Part shown: one piece after another, positions 34,436 to 43,175 of the stretch | How the letters are laid out: each line of letters starts with the position of its first letter | Numbering within the stretch: the stretch's first letter is position 1 | Origin: Arenicellales bacterium | Lineage (GTDB): Bacteria > Pseudomonadota > Gammaproteobacteria > Arenicellales > JAJDZL01 | Length of the DNA: 64,000 nt | Reading direction: 5' to 3' | NCBI GenBank assembly: GCA_951813075.1 | Contig: OX638343.1 | Span: 434,001-498,000, forward strand | Notes under the pieces: generated by a model | Told to the model about the DNA's origin: nothing | The model's database searches: none | Seen by the model: the letters and a program-made list of their open reading frames with translations, nothing else | Translations under genes and position numbers: made by a program

Positions 34436-35698
34436 TCAGTGAATTGGAACGGTTGTCCCACTTTCCATCAGAAAGTTCATTGTGTCGAAACGGTTTAGTC
34501 GGTAGCAAGCAGAAAGAGGGTGCGGTTCGTCTTTGGCAATTGTGTGAGCAAGTGTCAATCCTCCCGCTGGAATCGCCTTGAATCCACCCCACCAGCCGGC
34601 GCTGACATAAAATCCCTTTATTGGTGTCAATGAAATTATCGGACTGCCGTCACGGGCAAATTCCAGAGCGCCTCCCCATTGACGCATGAGTTTGAGACGC
34701 CGAAATGTTGGGAAGAGTTCCAGCAGTCCTGCCACCGTACTGTCAAGCACGGCGAGCTTGCCGCCGCGACGAAAAGAAATCTGCTGCGCGTCGGTTATTC
34801 CTCCGACAACCAGTTCGCCTTTGTCGGAATGACTAAGATAAACCTGCAAATCTGGACAATTGACTACGACATCAAGAACTGGCTTTATCGGCTCGGAGAC
34901 AAAGGCTTGTAAATTGAATGTCTGTAGTGGAAGACGAATACCGGCCATCTCTGCGACGCTTGAATTCTCACCTCCCGCCGCGGTTGCAATCTTATTGGTC
35001 TTGATAAGGCCGCGATCTGTGTTCAGCCCGGATATCTCGCCATTCTCCGCTCGTCGTATCCCTGTTATAACGACGTTTTGAATGATATCCACACCGTACG
35101 CACTCGCCGCGCGAGCGTAACCCCATACTATGGCGTCGTGGCGGGCGATACCAGCTCTACTTTGTACCGAACCGCCTAGGATCGGTAAACGGCACTCCTT
35201 CATTGGGGCCAGCACTGGAATTCTTTGCCTTACTTCATCTGCGGAAAGCATTTTGAAATCAACACCCTGAAGATTCATATTAAAGCAACGTCTTCGCATG
35301 TTGCGCATGCTGGTGTTGGTGAGTAAGATATCAACCTCACTCCTTTGGCTGAACATGATGTTGTAATTCAGTTCGCGACTCAGTGTCTCATAAAGTTGCA
35401 CTGACTTGTCAAAAAATCGGATGCTGTCCTGGCGAAGATAGTTGGAACGGATGATTGCGGTATTCCGACCACTATTGCCACCTCCAATCCAATTTTTCTC
35501 CAATACCGCAATCTTGCGAATTCCGTGATTCTTTGCAAGATAGTATGCAGTGGCGAGACCATGGCCTCCGCCACCGATAATTACGACGTCATACTGTGGT
35601 TTTAGGGGAGGGCTTTGCCAGGCTCGGTCCCAATTTTGGTGGTTGCGGAGCGCACCTTGGGCCAGAGCGGCGAGCGAGTAGCGCTGATTGGGCTTCAT
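34436..35698 (-). CDS. soxB: Sarcosine oxidase beta subunit (SoxB)
   Basis: 420 residues; the catalytic subunit holding FAD and covalent FMN and oxidising the N-methyl group. The dinucleotide-binding fold is at DVVIIGGGGHGLATAYYLAKNHG (landmark IGGGGHGLATAY), then VLEKNWIGGGNSGRNTAIIRSNY, the family signature after the first strand. Later features are RAGIARHDAIVWGYARAA, TAAGGENSSVAEMAG and the C-terminal GFYVSAGWWGGFKAIPAGG (landmark GWWGGFKAIPA). It begins the sox cluster, 43 bp after the ABC ATPase gene. The real substrate may be a larger N-methyl amino acid, given the genes upstream. Confidence 0.95.
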   Translation of the reverse strand: MKPNQRYSLAALAQGALRNHQNWDRAWQSPPLKPQYDVVIIGGGGHGLATAYYLAKNHGIRKIAVLEKNWIGGGNSGRNTAIIRSNYLRQDSIRFFDKSVQLYETLSRELNYNIMFSQRSEVDILLTNTSMRNMRRRCFNMNLQGVDFKMLSADEVRQRIPVLAPMKECRLPILGGSVQSRAGIARHDAIVWGYARAASAYGVDIIQNVVITGIRRAENGEISGLNTDRGLIKTNKIATAAGGENSSVAEMAGIRLPLQTFNLQAFVSEPIKPVLDVVVNCPDLQVYLSHSDKGELVVGGITDAQQISFRRGGKLAVLDSTVAGLLELFPTFRRLKLMRQWGGALEFARDGSPIISLTPIKGFYVSAGWWGGFKAIPAGGLTLAHTIAKDEPHPLSACYRLNRFDTMNFLMESGTTVPIH

Positions 35699-35741
35699 AT
35701 CGGCAATTCCCGCCTTGCAAGCTGGAAAAACAGGAATGAAA

Positions 35742-36494
35742 TCAATGCGAGAGAATCTGACTCAGAAAAAGCTCAGAACGATCGCTCTGCGGATTCGTGA
35801 AGAACTGTTCAGGTGGAGCAACTTCAACGATTTCACCGTGATCCATGAAAACCATCGTGTCTGCAACCTGTTTGGCGAATCCCATTTCATGGGTGACGAC
35901 GATCATGGTCATTCCACCTTCTGCAAGTTCCACCATGATGTCCAAAACACCCGAAATCATCTCCGGGTCCAGTGCCGATGTCGGTTCGTCAAAAAGCATC
36001 ATCTCAGGATTCATACACAGAGCACGCGCGATTGCCACACGTTGCTGCTGCCCACCAGACAACTGACTCGGATATTTTTTAGCCTGTTCTGGTATTTGAA
36101 CCTTTTCCAGATATTTCATTGCGGTTTCTGCGGCTTCGCTCTTGGACAAGTTCAGATTACGAATCGGACCCAGCATCAAGTTCTGCAAGACCGTAATGTG
36201 GGGGAACAGATTGAAATTCTGAAACACCATGCCGACTTTGCGCCGGATCGCCAGAATTTTCTTTGGATTGTTCACCAGCTTCTCCCCGTCAATCAATATC
36301 TCACCTGCTTCAAACGTTTCAAGCAGATTAATACAGCGGATCATCGTTGATTTCCCTGACCCTGATGGACCACAGACTACGACTCGTTCACCTGAGTTCA
36401 CTTCCAGATTAATGTCCCAAAGGGCGCAGAATTGACCGAACCATTTGCCGAGTCCTTTTATCTGAAGAAAATGACTTGCTTCGGAATTGCTCAT
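35742..36494 (-). CDS. Polar amino acid ABC transporter ATP-binding protein (GlnQ/AapP-like)
   Basis: About 250 residues from the ATG at 36494, supported by an AGGGAA ribosome site; a frame from 36557 would overlap the permease gene. Walker A is [16 protein letters not shown], the Q-loop [13 protein letters not shown], the signature [15 protein letters not shown], Walker [15 protein letters not shown] and the switch VVTHEMGFA: a complete polar-amino-acid-type ATPase. It energises import with the two permeases and binding protein encoded just upstream. It is followed directly by soxBDAG, suggesting the imported compound feeds sarcosine oxidase. Confidence 0.95.
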   Translation of the reverse strand: MSNSEASHFLQIKGLGKWFGQFCALWDINLEVNSGERVVVCGPSGSGKSTMIRCINLLETFEAGEILIDGEKLVNNPKKILAIRRKVGMVFQNFNLFPHITVLQNLMLGPIRNLNLSKSEAAETAMKYLEKVQIPEQAKKYPSQLSGGQQQRVAIARALCMNPEMMLFDEPTSALDPEMISGVLDIMVELAEGGMTMIVVTHEMGFAKQVADTMVFMDHGEIVEVAPPEQFFTNPQSDRSELFLSQILSH

Positions 36495-36537
36495 AATGTT
36501 TTCCCTGACGAAATCCTGTTTTGTGTGACTGAAACTG

Positions 36538-37449
36538 CTAGTGTTTTTGAATTCCAAGCCCGGTTCGCTCGAATCGCTGGAACAACATTGCCAACGGGAA
36601 GCACATCATGAAATACAGTGCCGCAGTCAGCATCCATGATTCGAAAAATTGTGTTGTTGTATTGGACACATCCTGCGTCAGGAATGTCAATTCTTGGACG
36701 GAGATAAGCGAAACGATACTTGAGTCCTTTACGAGAATGATGAACTGACTGGCCAGTGGTGGGAGAATGGTTTTCAACGCTTGTGGAAGTATGACATCGC
36801 GCAGGACAAAAAACCTTGAAAGCCCACCAGCGCGCGCTGCTTCCCATTGCCCCTTGCCAATCGACTGGATTCCAGCTCGTACAATTTCTGTGATATAGGC
36901 GCCTTCAAAAACTGCGAGGCAGATGAGTCCAGCAAGGAAATTCGTGAAAAGTCCAATCGGTCCGAATAGTACTTCCAATACCGCAATCGTATTGGGCGAT
37001 GCTGTATATGCGATGTTGTCCAGTCCCAGCAGAGGAATGATCTGGCTGCTGATGAAGAAATAGAATACAAAAATAAATACGACTGGAGGTATGTTGCGGA
37101 TCAATTCGACGTAGAGACGACTGACAGCCTTGAGAAACAGACTATTACTCACTCGGCACAGTCCCATTACAATTCCGATGACGGCGGCGATGATAGTACC
37201 CCAAAAAGCCAACCTGAGTGTCATCGCCACACCTTTCAAGAATAAATTAGGCAGGATATCTCCTGTCGCCTCATCTATCCGGACGAAGTACTCAAATACC
37301 AGTCCCCAATTCCATCGGTAGACCAAAACATGTTCGACACGATAGTAGATTGCGATGATGACAACGGCCACGATACTGATCACGACGATATCAAGCAATT
37401 TGATACGCTTCGCTTTTTCCAGTGCTGGCGGTGGTCGATTTACGGGCAT
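36538..37449 (-). CDS. Polar amino acid ABC transporter permease (AapM/HisM-like)
   Basis: 303 residues with five or so membrane segments; a HEQRo/HisMQ-type permease. Family features are [25 protein letters not shown] (landmark GVAMTLRLA), the [17 protein letters not shown] segment and the EAA loop [19 protein letters not shown]...[20 protein letters not shown]. It pairs with the other permease at 38386-39231 to make a heterodimeric pore for a polar amino acid. Co-directional with all neighbours. Confidence 0.93.
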   Translation of the reverse strand: MPVNRPPPALEKAKRIKLLDIVVISIVAVVIIAIYYRVEHVLVYRWNWGLVFEYFVRIDEATGDILPNLFLKGVAMTLRLAFWGTIIAAVIGIVMGLCRVSNSLFLKAVSRLYVELIRNIPPVVFIFVFYFFISSQIIPLLGLDNIAYTASPNTIAVLEVLFGPIGLFTNFLAGLICLAVFEGAYITEIVRAGIQSIGKGQWEAARAGGLSRFFVLRDVILPQALKTILPPLASQFIILVKDSSIVSLISVQELTFLTQDVSNTTTQFFESWMLTAALYFMMCFPLAMLFQRFERTGLGIQKH

Positions 37450-37524
37450 GGTTGTTCTGTTTTTATTACGAGAGGTAGAACTTCCCCGAATTGATGTCGG
37501 GGAAGTTCTCTACTGCTTATATGG

Positions 37525-38349
37525 TTACTGTTCTTCTACTTGATCTGCCCATGTCTGGGTTTTAAACCAGAAGTCGTGTCGTTCTTGCAGCCAACCATTA
37601 CTGGTATTAACCAGAATCCAATTGCTGAAAAAATTCAACGCGTCAGGGTCGCCTTTACGCAGTGCGAATGCTTCATCACCAACCGTGAGATTTTCGTCTA
37701 TCGGCATGAACACTTTATCAGGATATCTGTTGGTCCAGAATCTCGGTTTTGGCGCACTCGAAATCATCGCGTGGGAATTTCCGTTGACAACTTCCTGAAA
37801 TGCTTGCGCATCGTCATCAAACCTGCTCAAGCTGGCTTTTGGAAACATATTTTGCGCAATATTACAGGGCGTTGCGCCACGACGGCATGAGATTGTTACA
37901 TCCGATGAATTGAAATCTGAGAGGGCAAATCCCTCGGCTAATTCTATATTTGCAACCATCTGTTGTCCGGAGTGCGCATAAGGTGCTGTGAAGTTCACAG
38001 TCAAATTGCGCCCAGGTGTAATGGACATACCACCGATGATCACATCAAACTTGCGCGCAATCAGCGCTGGGATTATGCCGGACCATGCGGTCGGCACAAA
38101 TTCGATTTGGACACCCATATCTTCAGCGACTTTGGTAGCGACATCAATTTCAAACCCGATCAGGTTACCTTGTTTGTCGCGCATTGCCCAAGGTACGAAT
38201 GTCGACATTCCGACGCGAAGAACGCCACGTTTTTTAATATCCTCCAGCACGCTGTCTGCGGATAGTTCCTGAGAATTGGCACCAGCCAAACCGGAAAATG
38301 CAATCAATGCGACAGCCGCCAGAGCGGTAAATATTGACTTAGTTTTCAT
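37525..38349 (-). CDS. Periplasmic amino acid-binding protein of the ABC transporter
   Basis: 274 residues from the ATG at 38349. A type I signal peptide (KTKSIFTALAAVALIAFSGLAGA, cleaved near residue 25) precedes a family 3 solute-binding protein. Landmarks are RGVLRVGMSTFVPWAMRDKQGNLIGFEIDVA (landmark GVLRVGMSTFVPWA), the FVPTAWSGIIPALIARKFDVIIGGMS segment and RRGATPCNIAQ, where a Cys pair may be bridged. It captures the substrate in the periplasm. The motifs fit a polar or basic amino acid but do not name it. Confidence 0.93.
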   Translation of the reverse strand: MKTKSIFTALAAVALIAFSGLAGANSQELSADSVLEDIKKRGVLRVGMSTFVPWAMRDKQGNLIGFEIDVATKVAEDMGVQIEFVPTAWSGIIPALIARKFDVIIGGMSITPGRNLTVNFTAPYAHSGQQMVANIELAEGFALSDFNSSDVTISCRRGATPCNIAQNMFPKASLSRFDDDAQAFQEVVNGNSHAMISSAPKPRFWTNRYPDKVFMPIDENLTVGDEAFALRKGDPDALNFFSNWILVNTSNGWLQERHDFWFKTQTWADQVEEQ

Positions 38350-38385
38350 CAATTTCTATCTCCATATTGATAGTGAGGTAATACG

Positions 38386-39231
38386 TCACCTGCCTCTTGC
38401 TGCTCTGGATTCGAGCCAGGAGACAAACAACGAAAGAGACACCGTTACCACAAGATAAATTGCGGCAACCGTGAACCAGATTTCGAAGGCCATGAAAGTC
38501 TCCGAAATAATGTTCAACCCTTCGGTGGTGAGGTCAGCCACTGCAATGACGCTGACAATTGCAGAATGTTTGATTAGATTGATAATCAAGCCGGTCATTG
38601 GCGGGAGTATCAAAGGGATGGATTGAGGCAGTATGATATAGCGTAATCGATTGATTCGGTTAAACCCCAGTGCATTGCTGGCTTCGCTCTGACCTCTTGG
38701 AACCGATTGAATTCCAGCGCGAATAATTTCCGCTGCAAAAGAACCCTCAAAAAATCCCAGACAGAGCACGCCGGTCCAGAATCGATCTATGCCGACAATC
38801 GGGGCGATTATGAAGTAGAACAGGAACAGCTGGACAAGAAGGGGGGTATTTCGGATCAGTTCCAGGTAAATATTTGCAAGAAGTTTACCGGAGAACGAAT
38901 TGGACATGCGAAGAAGCGCCGTAATCAATCCTATCACCACAGACAGCAGCATGCTGAAAATAGTAATTTCGAAAGTAACGATCAGACCCTTGATCAAGCG
39001 GCCTTGAATGAATTCGCCGTCTATGATTCGATAAATGAATTGATCGACCCGATACCATTGCCAGTTGTACTGCATCGCCTGCGCGCCTTGAAAAATTACC
39101 CAACTGATTATTGTGATCAGGATCAGTAACTGCGCAATATCGATCAGCGGTGACTTTCGCGTAAACAACAACCCTGGTCTCGGTGGTGGAGGCCGATTAT
39201 TGTGAATATTCTGTTTTATTTTGAAAATCAT
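38386..39231 (-). CDS. Polar amino acid ABC transporter permease (AapQ/HisQ-like)
   Basis: 281 residues; second permease of the system. After a charged N-terminus there are hydrophobic segments at about 35-55, 90-115 and further on. The LIKGLIVTFEITIFSMLLSVVIGL core, ELIRNTPLLVQLFLFYF and the EAA loop GIQSVPRGQSEASNALGFNRINRLRYIILPQSIPLILPP are typical (landmarks VPRGQSEASNALG and ILPQSIPLILPP). It starts the transporter part of the operon, 54 bp after the decarboxylase beta gene. Confidence 0.93.
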   Translation of the reverse strand: MIFKIKQNIHNNRPPPPRPGLLFTRKSPLIDIAQLLILITIISWVIFQGAQAMQYNWQWYRVDQFIYRIIDGEFIQGRLIKGLIVTFEITIFSMLLSVVIGLITALLRMSNSFSGKLLANIYLELIRNTPLLVQLFLFYFIIAPIVGIDRFWTGVLCLGFFEGSFAAEIIRAGIQSVPRGQSEASNALGFNRINRLRYIILPQSIPLILPPMTGLIINLIKHSAIVSVIAVADLTTEGLNIISETFMAFEIWFTVAAIYLVVTVSLSLFVSWLESRAARGR

Positions 39232-39285
39232 TTGTGGTTTTGAACATTCACTTGATTGGTTTCGCGCACTGGTCGGTGAACTTGA

Positions 39286-39924
39286 TTATTGATGAAATTC
39301 ATTCGCTGAATAATCTGGACTTGTTTTCGACGGCTCGTTTTCTGGTTGATGGCCGAACAGTCTCGCATGCAGTGCACTACGAAAAATTGCTCGTGATTCT
39401 GAACTGTGAATAGCTACATAGTCTTGCCGATAGGATTCTCCAGGCTCTACGTGCAGATTTACAAATACAGGGCCTGCCAGTTCAAGTATATGTTTGATCA
39501 TGAGCTTGAATTCTACAATTTCACTGAACACGAATGTATGTCTATAGCCGGCGATTCGGGCTATTTCCTCAAACAGTAGTACTTTTGAACCCAAGATTGG
39601 GAAATCGCCATTCACTTCATATGTCCGATTATGGATGACAAAGTGCACCAGATTCTCGGGCGCAGCGTGCCCGATTGTAAACAGACAGCCAAGGTTCATC
39701 AGCAGACTGCCATCGCCGTCGAGTACCACTACTTTTTCGTTTGGCGCGCCTATAGCAATCCCCAGACCATGGGACGCTGCCTGACCCATTGCGCCGGTGC
39801 AAAGATAATTCAGCGGGTGAGGACGAATTTGCATCCAATCAAATATGCTTTGGTAAACACCGACGGTGATACCATCGGTGTAGTGTGCGGCAAGCACTTT
39901 CAAGGCTTCATCCCGTGCCAGCAT
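39286..39924 (-). CDS. ThDP-dependent decarboxylase, PP-domain subunit (ComE/phosphonopyruvate decarboxylase beta-like)
   Basis: 212 residues carrying the diphosphate-binding domain of a two-subunit 2-oxo acid decarboxylase. The ThDP motif is VVLDGDGSLLMNLGCLFTIG (GDG...N type) and the adjacent TGAMGQAASHGLGIAIGAPNE helix is characteristic of sulfopyruvate/phosphonopyruvate decarboxylases. HNRTYEVNGDFP continues the cofactor loop. Its start lies 2 bp after the stop of the alpha subunit. Family members convert 3-sulfopyruvate or 3-phosphonopyruvate to aldehydes; the actual 2-oxo acid here is likely made by the aminotransferase two genes upstream. Confidence 0.85.
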   Translation of the reverse strand: MLARDEALKVLAAHYTDGITVGVYQSIFDWMQIRPHPLNYLCTGAMGQAASHGLGIAIGAPNEKVVVLDGDGSLLMNLGCLFTIGHAAPENLVHFVIHNRTYEVNGDFPILGSKVLLFEEIARIAGYRHTFVFSEIVEFKLMIKHILELAGPVFVNLHVEPGESYRQDYVAIHSSESRAIFRSALHARLFGHQPENEPSKTSPDYSANEFHQ

Positions 39925-39926
39925 GA

Positions 39927-40454
39927 TCAGTCAGCTGAGAGGTGTTGTGTTATAAGAAAAACGACAGGCTGGGAAAATTCGTAAGCCTTTTCAATTTCAC
40001 TTGACAGCATCTGTGCGGACGCATCGTTAATAATCAGATAGGTAGTTAGTCTCATCGCCTCACAGATGGGTTGTATGATTCGAATTCCGAGATGGTCCGA
40101 TTCCGAAGGATCTCTTCCGTCAGGTTCCATTCCCTGCAATCCGACCAGCATCACAATAGGCAGCTGGTATTCGACGGCAATGGCTCGAATAGCATTGAGC
40201 GAGTCCAAAAAGCCTGTATGCTGAATCAGAAGTACCGAACGCTGATTGCAATACGATAATCCAGCGCATATCGAAATGCCTTCGTCTTCCTTGCAAACGG
40301 GAATCAGTCTGATATTTGGATCTTTACTCAGTGGCCACAGCAAACCTGCACACGTTACTATGTCAGGCAGCGCGACGACTGTCTGCACACTGGCATGATT
40401 CAAAGCGGAAATGATTGACGAACCCTTTACAGTGGCCAAGGTATTAGCAGTCAA
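39927..40454 (-). CDS. ThDP-dependent decarboxylase, PYR-domain subunit (ComD/sulfopyruvate decarboxylase alpha-like)
   Basis: 175 residues carrying the pyrimidine-binding domain. The conserved ThDP-activating glutamate is in LIPVCKEDEGISICAGLSYC, followed by the alpha-subunit segments VLLIQHTGFLDSLNAIRAIAVEYQLPIVMLVGL (landmark LIQHTGFLDSLNAI) and SESDHLGIRIIQPICEAM. The start is a TTG at 40454 overlapping the TGA of the aminotransferase gene (TTGA), so expression is probably coupled. With the next gene it forms one active enzyme. Whether the side chain is sulfonate, phosphonate or carboxylate cannot be told. Confidence 0.82.
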   Translation of the reverse strand: MTANTLATVKGSSIISALNHASVQTVVALPDIVTCAGLLWPLSKDPNIRLIPVCKEDEGISICAGLSYCNQRSVLLIQHTGFLDSLNAIRAIAVEYQLPIVMLVGLQGMEPDGRDPSESDHLGIRIIQPICEAMRLTTYLIINDASAQMLSSEIEKAYEFSQPVVFLITQHLSAD

Positions 40455-41608
40455 TGTTCAAGTATCCCGGTGTGATTGTGTTGATGCTCGAAGAACAGTT
40501 GCAATACGTCCAAAACTTCGTTCATTTGCTCGGGAAAGCCCAACGTGAATCGCAAATATTCAGCAAATGAATCGGACATAAGACGTCTTGCAAGAATTTC
40601 GTGAGAGCGAAGAAAGGCGTATGCATTGACCGCTGAATAATCTGGGTGCGGGAACCGTGCGAGTACAAAATTCGTCTGGCTCGGAATGACTTCGAGCTCT
40701 AGCATTTCGAGTCCATTTGTAAAATCATCTCGTACTTTGAGGTTCTGTTGGTATACGAATTTCGCATGCGACTGATCATTGAGCGAGGCCAATCCGGCTC
40801 TGAATGCAACATTGGAAATCGGGAACGTCATGCCAATCTTTTTGACTGCATCAGCTACAGCAGGTGCAGCATACATCCAACCCAGGCGCAGGCCAGCCAA
40901 TCCGTGAATTTTTGAAAAAGTTCGGGTCATGACCGTATTTTGCGACTCTTCGATCAGAGCTTTCGGATTTTCAAAGTTCTCTGCGGCAACGTATTCCAGA
41001 TAGGCTGAGTCCAGTACCAGTAACACCGAGTCAGGTAGACTGGCATGCAGTCGACGGATTTCAGTTCCAGACAAGTACGTACCGGACGGGTTATCTGGAT
41101 TTGCCAACATGACAATTCGTGTTTTTTCAGTGACACAGTCCAGAATCCGGTCGATATCCGCAGTTAAATTGTGATCAGATGCCTTTATCGGTTGTGCGTT
41201 CGCAGTGTGGGCGAAGTTTGGAATTCTCTGATAACCATTGATGCTGCAGATCAGTTCATCGCCCGTTTGTAGAAATGATTGGGCGATTCGAAGTAGCAGA
41301 TCGTCTGAACCATGTCCGCAGACAATGCCATTCGGATTGATATTGTGACGTTTGGCAATCTGAATGGTCAGTTCGCGGACTGCATCGCTGGCATAGCGAT
41401 ACATGTATTCACTTTCGTTTATTACCGCCTCAATGGCAGACTGACTGGGGCCGTATACACTTTCGTTTGAAGAGATATCAATTCGAATGGCCGGTAGATC
41501 TTCCAAATTCTCGATCACCATGTGGGGTTTGATTCTGCCAAGGCCAGCGTGTGGTCTCACACCACCGCATGAATCAGACAGCATCAGGGTACTTGAGCGA
41601 AATTTCAT
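40451..41608 (-). CDS. HisC-like PLP-dependent aminotransferase (class I/II)
   Basis: 385 residues from the ATG at 41608; a second ATG at 41584 gives 377, and both overlap the end of the Rieske gene. Fold-type I aminotransferase of the histidinol-phosphate aminotransferase group. Features are ISSNESVYGPS, the GHGSDDLLLRIAQSFLQ cofactor turn, ANPDNPSGTYLS, LVLDSAYLEY and the Schiff-base lysine in TRTFSKIHGLAGLRLGW. It lies between a Rieske oxygenase and a 2-oxo acid decarboxylase. It therefore probably removes the amino group of the demethylated product, giving the 2-oxo acid that the ThDP enzyme decarboxylates, rather than serving histidine synthesis (no his genes nearby). Confidence 0.87.
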   Translation of the reverse strand: MKFRSSTLMLSDSCGGVRPHAGLGRIKPHMVIENLEDLPAIRIDISSNESVYGPSQSAIEAVINESEYMYRYASDAVRELTIQIAKRHNINPNGIVCGHGSDDLLLRIAQSFLQTGDELICSINGYQRIPNFAHTANAQPIKASDHNLTADIDRILDCVTEKTRIVMLANPDNPSGTYLSGTEIRRLHASLPDSVLLVLDSAYLEYVAAENFENPKALIEESQNTVMTRTFSKIHGLAGLRLGWMYAAPAVADAVKKIGMTFPISNVAFRAGLASLNDQSHAKFVYQQNLKVRDDFTNGLEMLELEVIPSQTNFVLARFPHPDYSAVNAYAFLRSHEILARRLMSDSFAEYLRFTLGFPEQMNEVLDVLQLFFEHQHNHTGILEH

Positions 41609-42935
41609 ACTTGATGAAGTCGATTCTTTCCGAAATCGAACATTTCTCCGATGCTTCGTACACATCCATTACGCTATTCATCACATCCTCAATATATTGA
41701 TTGTCATTTTCAACTGGAGGCAACGAAAGGACTGTGTCTCCGCCATATGTTCTGAAAGGATTTTTCGGGGTACCCGTTATCCGGGTTACAGACTTGCCAT
41801 TTGCCACAGCTCGGATATCCTTTCTCAATCGAGCACGAAGCATGACGACACCTTTGTCAGTGCTGCCGAGATATTCACGCTTGTGAACATTCATCGGGCC
41901 TTGGCTTGTCCATACGTCCCAATCGCCCGGATTGCGCTGGCGCTCGTCGTGCGTGCGATGCGCGGTCTGTCCATAGAAATCCACAGTTTCCCAGCCGACG
42001 TCGGCCCGACTTCCCTGACGTAGCACTTCGTCTTTGTCGTTGAAGTGTCGCCAGCCGAATTTACGGCTGTTGGTATCATTGAGCGGAACTACCCATTTTG
42101 TAAGACTCGTCCGACCGAAGATTTTTGGCTTGTCCATAACCTGAAACATTCCACCGTTCTGGGCGAGATTTGGCAGCAGGTAGTCGTGAAATCTCAGGCG
42201 CAGAAGATCTCCGGTTCGCCGGGCATGAGAATAGAGAATTCCTTCCGCATGACTTCGGTAAACCACGACAGGTAATTCGGTGAAGTGTTCAAGACCAGGG
42301 AACTGCGGTCCGCTAATTCTGCCGTGCAGAAAAACACTGTGAAATGGATCAATCGCGTTCTCCGTTTCCTGCAGCCAGTTATTAGGTGAATGGATGGAGT
42401 AGGGTAAAAGGTCGTGGTCTGGAATCGCCATGGAATCCAAGAATGGAAATTCAGTCATTTCCTCCGGTGGTCCCATATAGGCAAATACCAATCCCTGGAA
42501 TTCGTGAACCGGGTACGCGCCTTGGCAGATCTCGTGACGAATTTTGCTGTCTTCCGGTTCGCCTGGAGTCTCCAGAATTGTACCATCAACGTCAAAATGC
42601 CAGCCGTGATAACAACAACGGATACCGCGCTCCTCAATACGTCCGAATTCCAAAGAAGCTCGTCGATGCGCACAGTGTCGGTGCAGCAGTCCGACTTGTC
42701 CGCCGAGATCTCGGAATATGACAAGATCCTCTCCCAGAATTTGAATTGCGACCGGAGTTCCGCTGTCCAATTGCGAAGACATGGCGACGGGATGCCAGAA
42801 TCGTCTGAGGTATTCACCACATGGTGTAGATGGTCCTACATGTAGAAATTCGGAATCAGGATTCAACTGATTTCGTATTGAATAGCCGTCGAAAGCTTTT
42901 CGCGACCATCGCGTTTCTTCAATTTTGCTTTTCAT
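41574..42935 (-). CDS. Rieske non-haem iron oxygenase, alpha subunit (phthalate dioxygenase-like)
   Basis: 453 residues. The Rieske [2Fe-2S] ligands are Cys88-x-His90 (HRHCAHRRAS) and Cys107-x2-His110 (RCCYHGWHFD). The mononuclear iron site is Asp196, His199 and His204 in ENAIDPFHSVFLHG. The length and HVGPSTPCGEYLRRFWHPVAMSS N-terminus (landmark GEYLRRFWHPVA) place it in the phthalate-dioxygenase-like, single-component oxygenase group that also includes many N- and O-demethylases. No reductase gene is adjacent, so electrons must come from elsewhere. As the first gene of the run feeding sarcosine oxidase, an oxidative N-demethylation step is proposed (inference). Confidence 0.88.
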   Translation of the reverse strand: MKSKIEETRWSRKAFDGYSIRNQLNPDSEFLHVGPSTPCGEYLRRFWHPVAMSSQLDSGTPVAIQILGEDLVIFRDLGGQVGLLHRHCAHRRASLEFGRIEERGIRCCYHGWHFDVDGTILETPGEPEDSKIRHEICQGAYPVHEFQGLVFAYMGPPEEMTEFPFLDSMAIPDHDLLPYSIHSPNNWLQETENAIDPFHSVFLHGRISGPQFPGLEHFTELPVVVYRSHAEGILYSHARRTGDLLRLRFHDYLLPNLAQNGGMFQVMDKPKIFGRTSLTKWVVPLNDTNSRKFGWRHFNDKDEVLRQGSRADVGWETVDFYGQTAHRTHDERQRNPGDWDVWTSQGPMNVHKREYLGSTDKGVVMLRARLRKDIRAVANGKSVTRITGTPKNPFRTYGGDTVLSLPPVENDNQYIEDVMNSVMDVYEASEKCSISERIDFIKYEISLKYPDAV

Positions 42936-43175
42936 GATGGTGTCTGCCTCGTCAAGTGAAACAGAGAATTCAACGTAGCAAACTTATTGGATGTTGTTTT
43001 ATCGGATTCATTATAGGGATGGGAGCACTCGGTATAATTGAGAATTCCATTCGAATTCATTTCTGTCTGTTGGCGTTGATGGAGTGGTAGAATTTCGATT
43101 GTTGATATCTTTCAACTCTGATATTCCTAGATTATAGGGTCGCGTTTTCTGACATGAAATAAAATTCAGTTCCAG
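42936..43175. promoter_or_regulatory. Divergent promoter region of the Rieske and DUF1116 operons
   Basis: 240 bp without a gene. On the minus strand a perfect TATAAT (complement of 43010-43015) lies 75 bp before the Rieske start with no clear -35. A plus-strand TATAAT occurs at 43033-43038. The repeat GAATTCCATTCGAATTC near 43042-43058 may be a regulator site. Assignments are by eye only. Confidence 0.35.
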
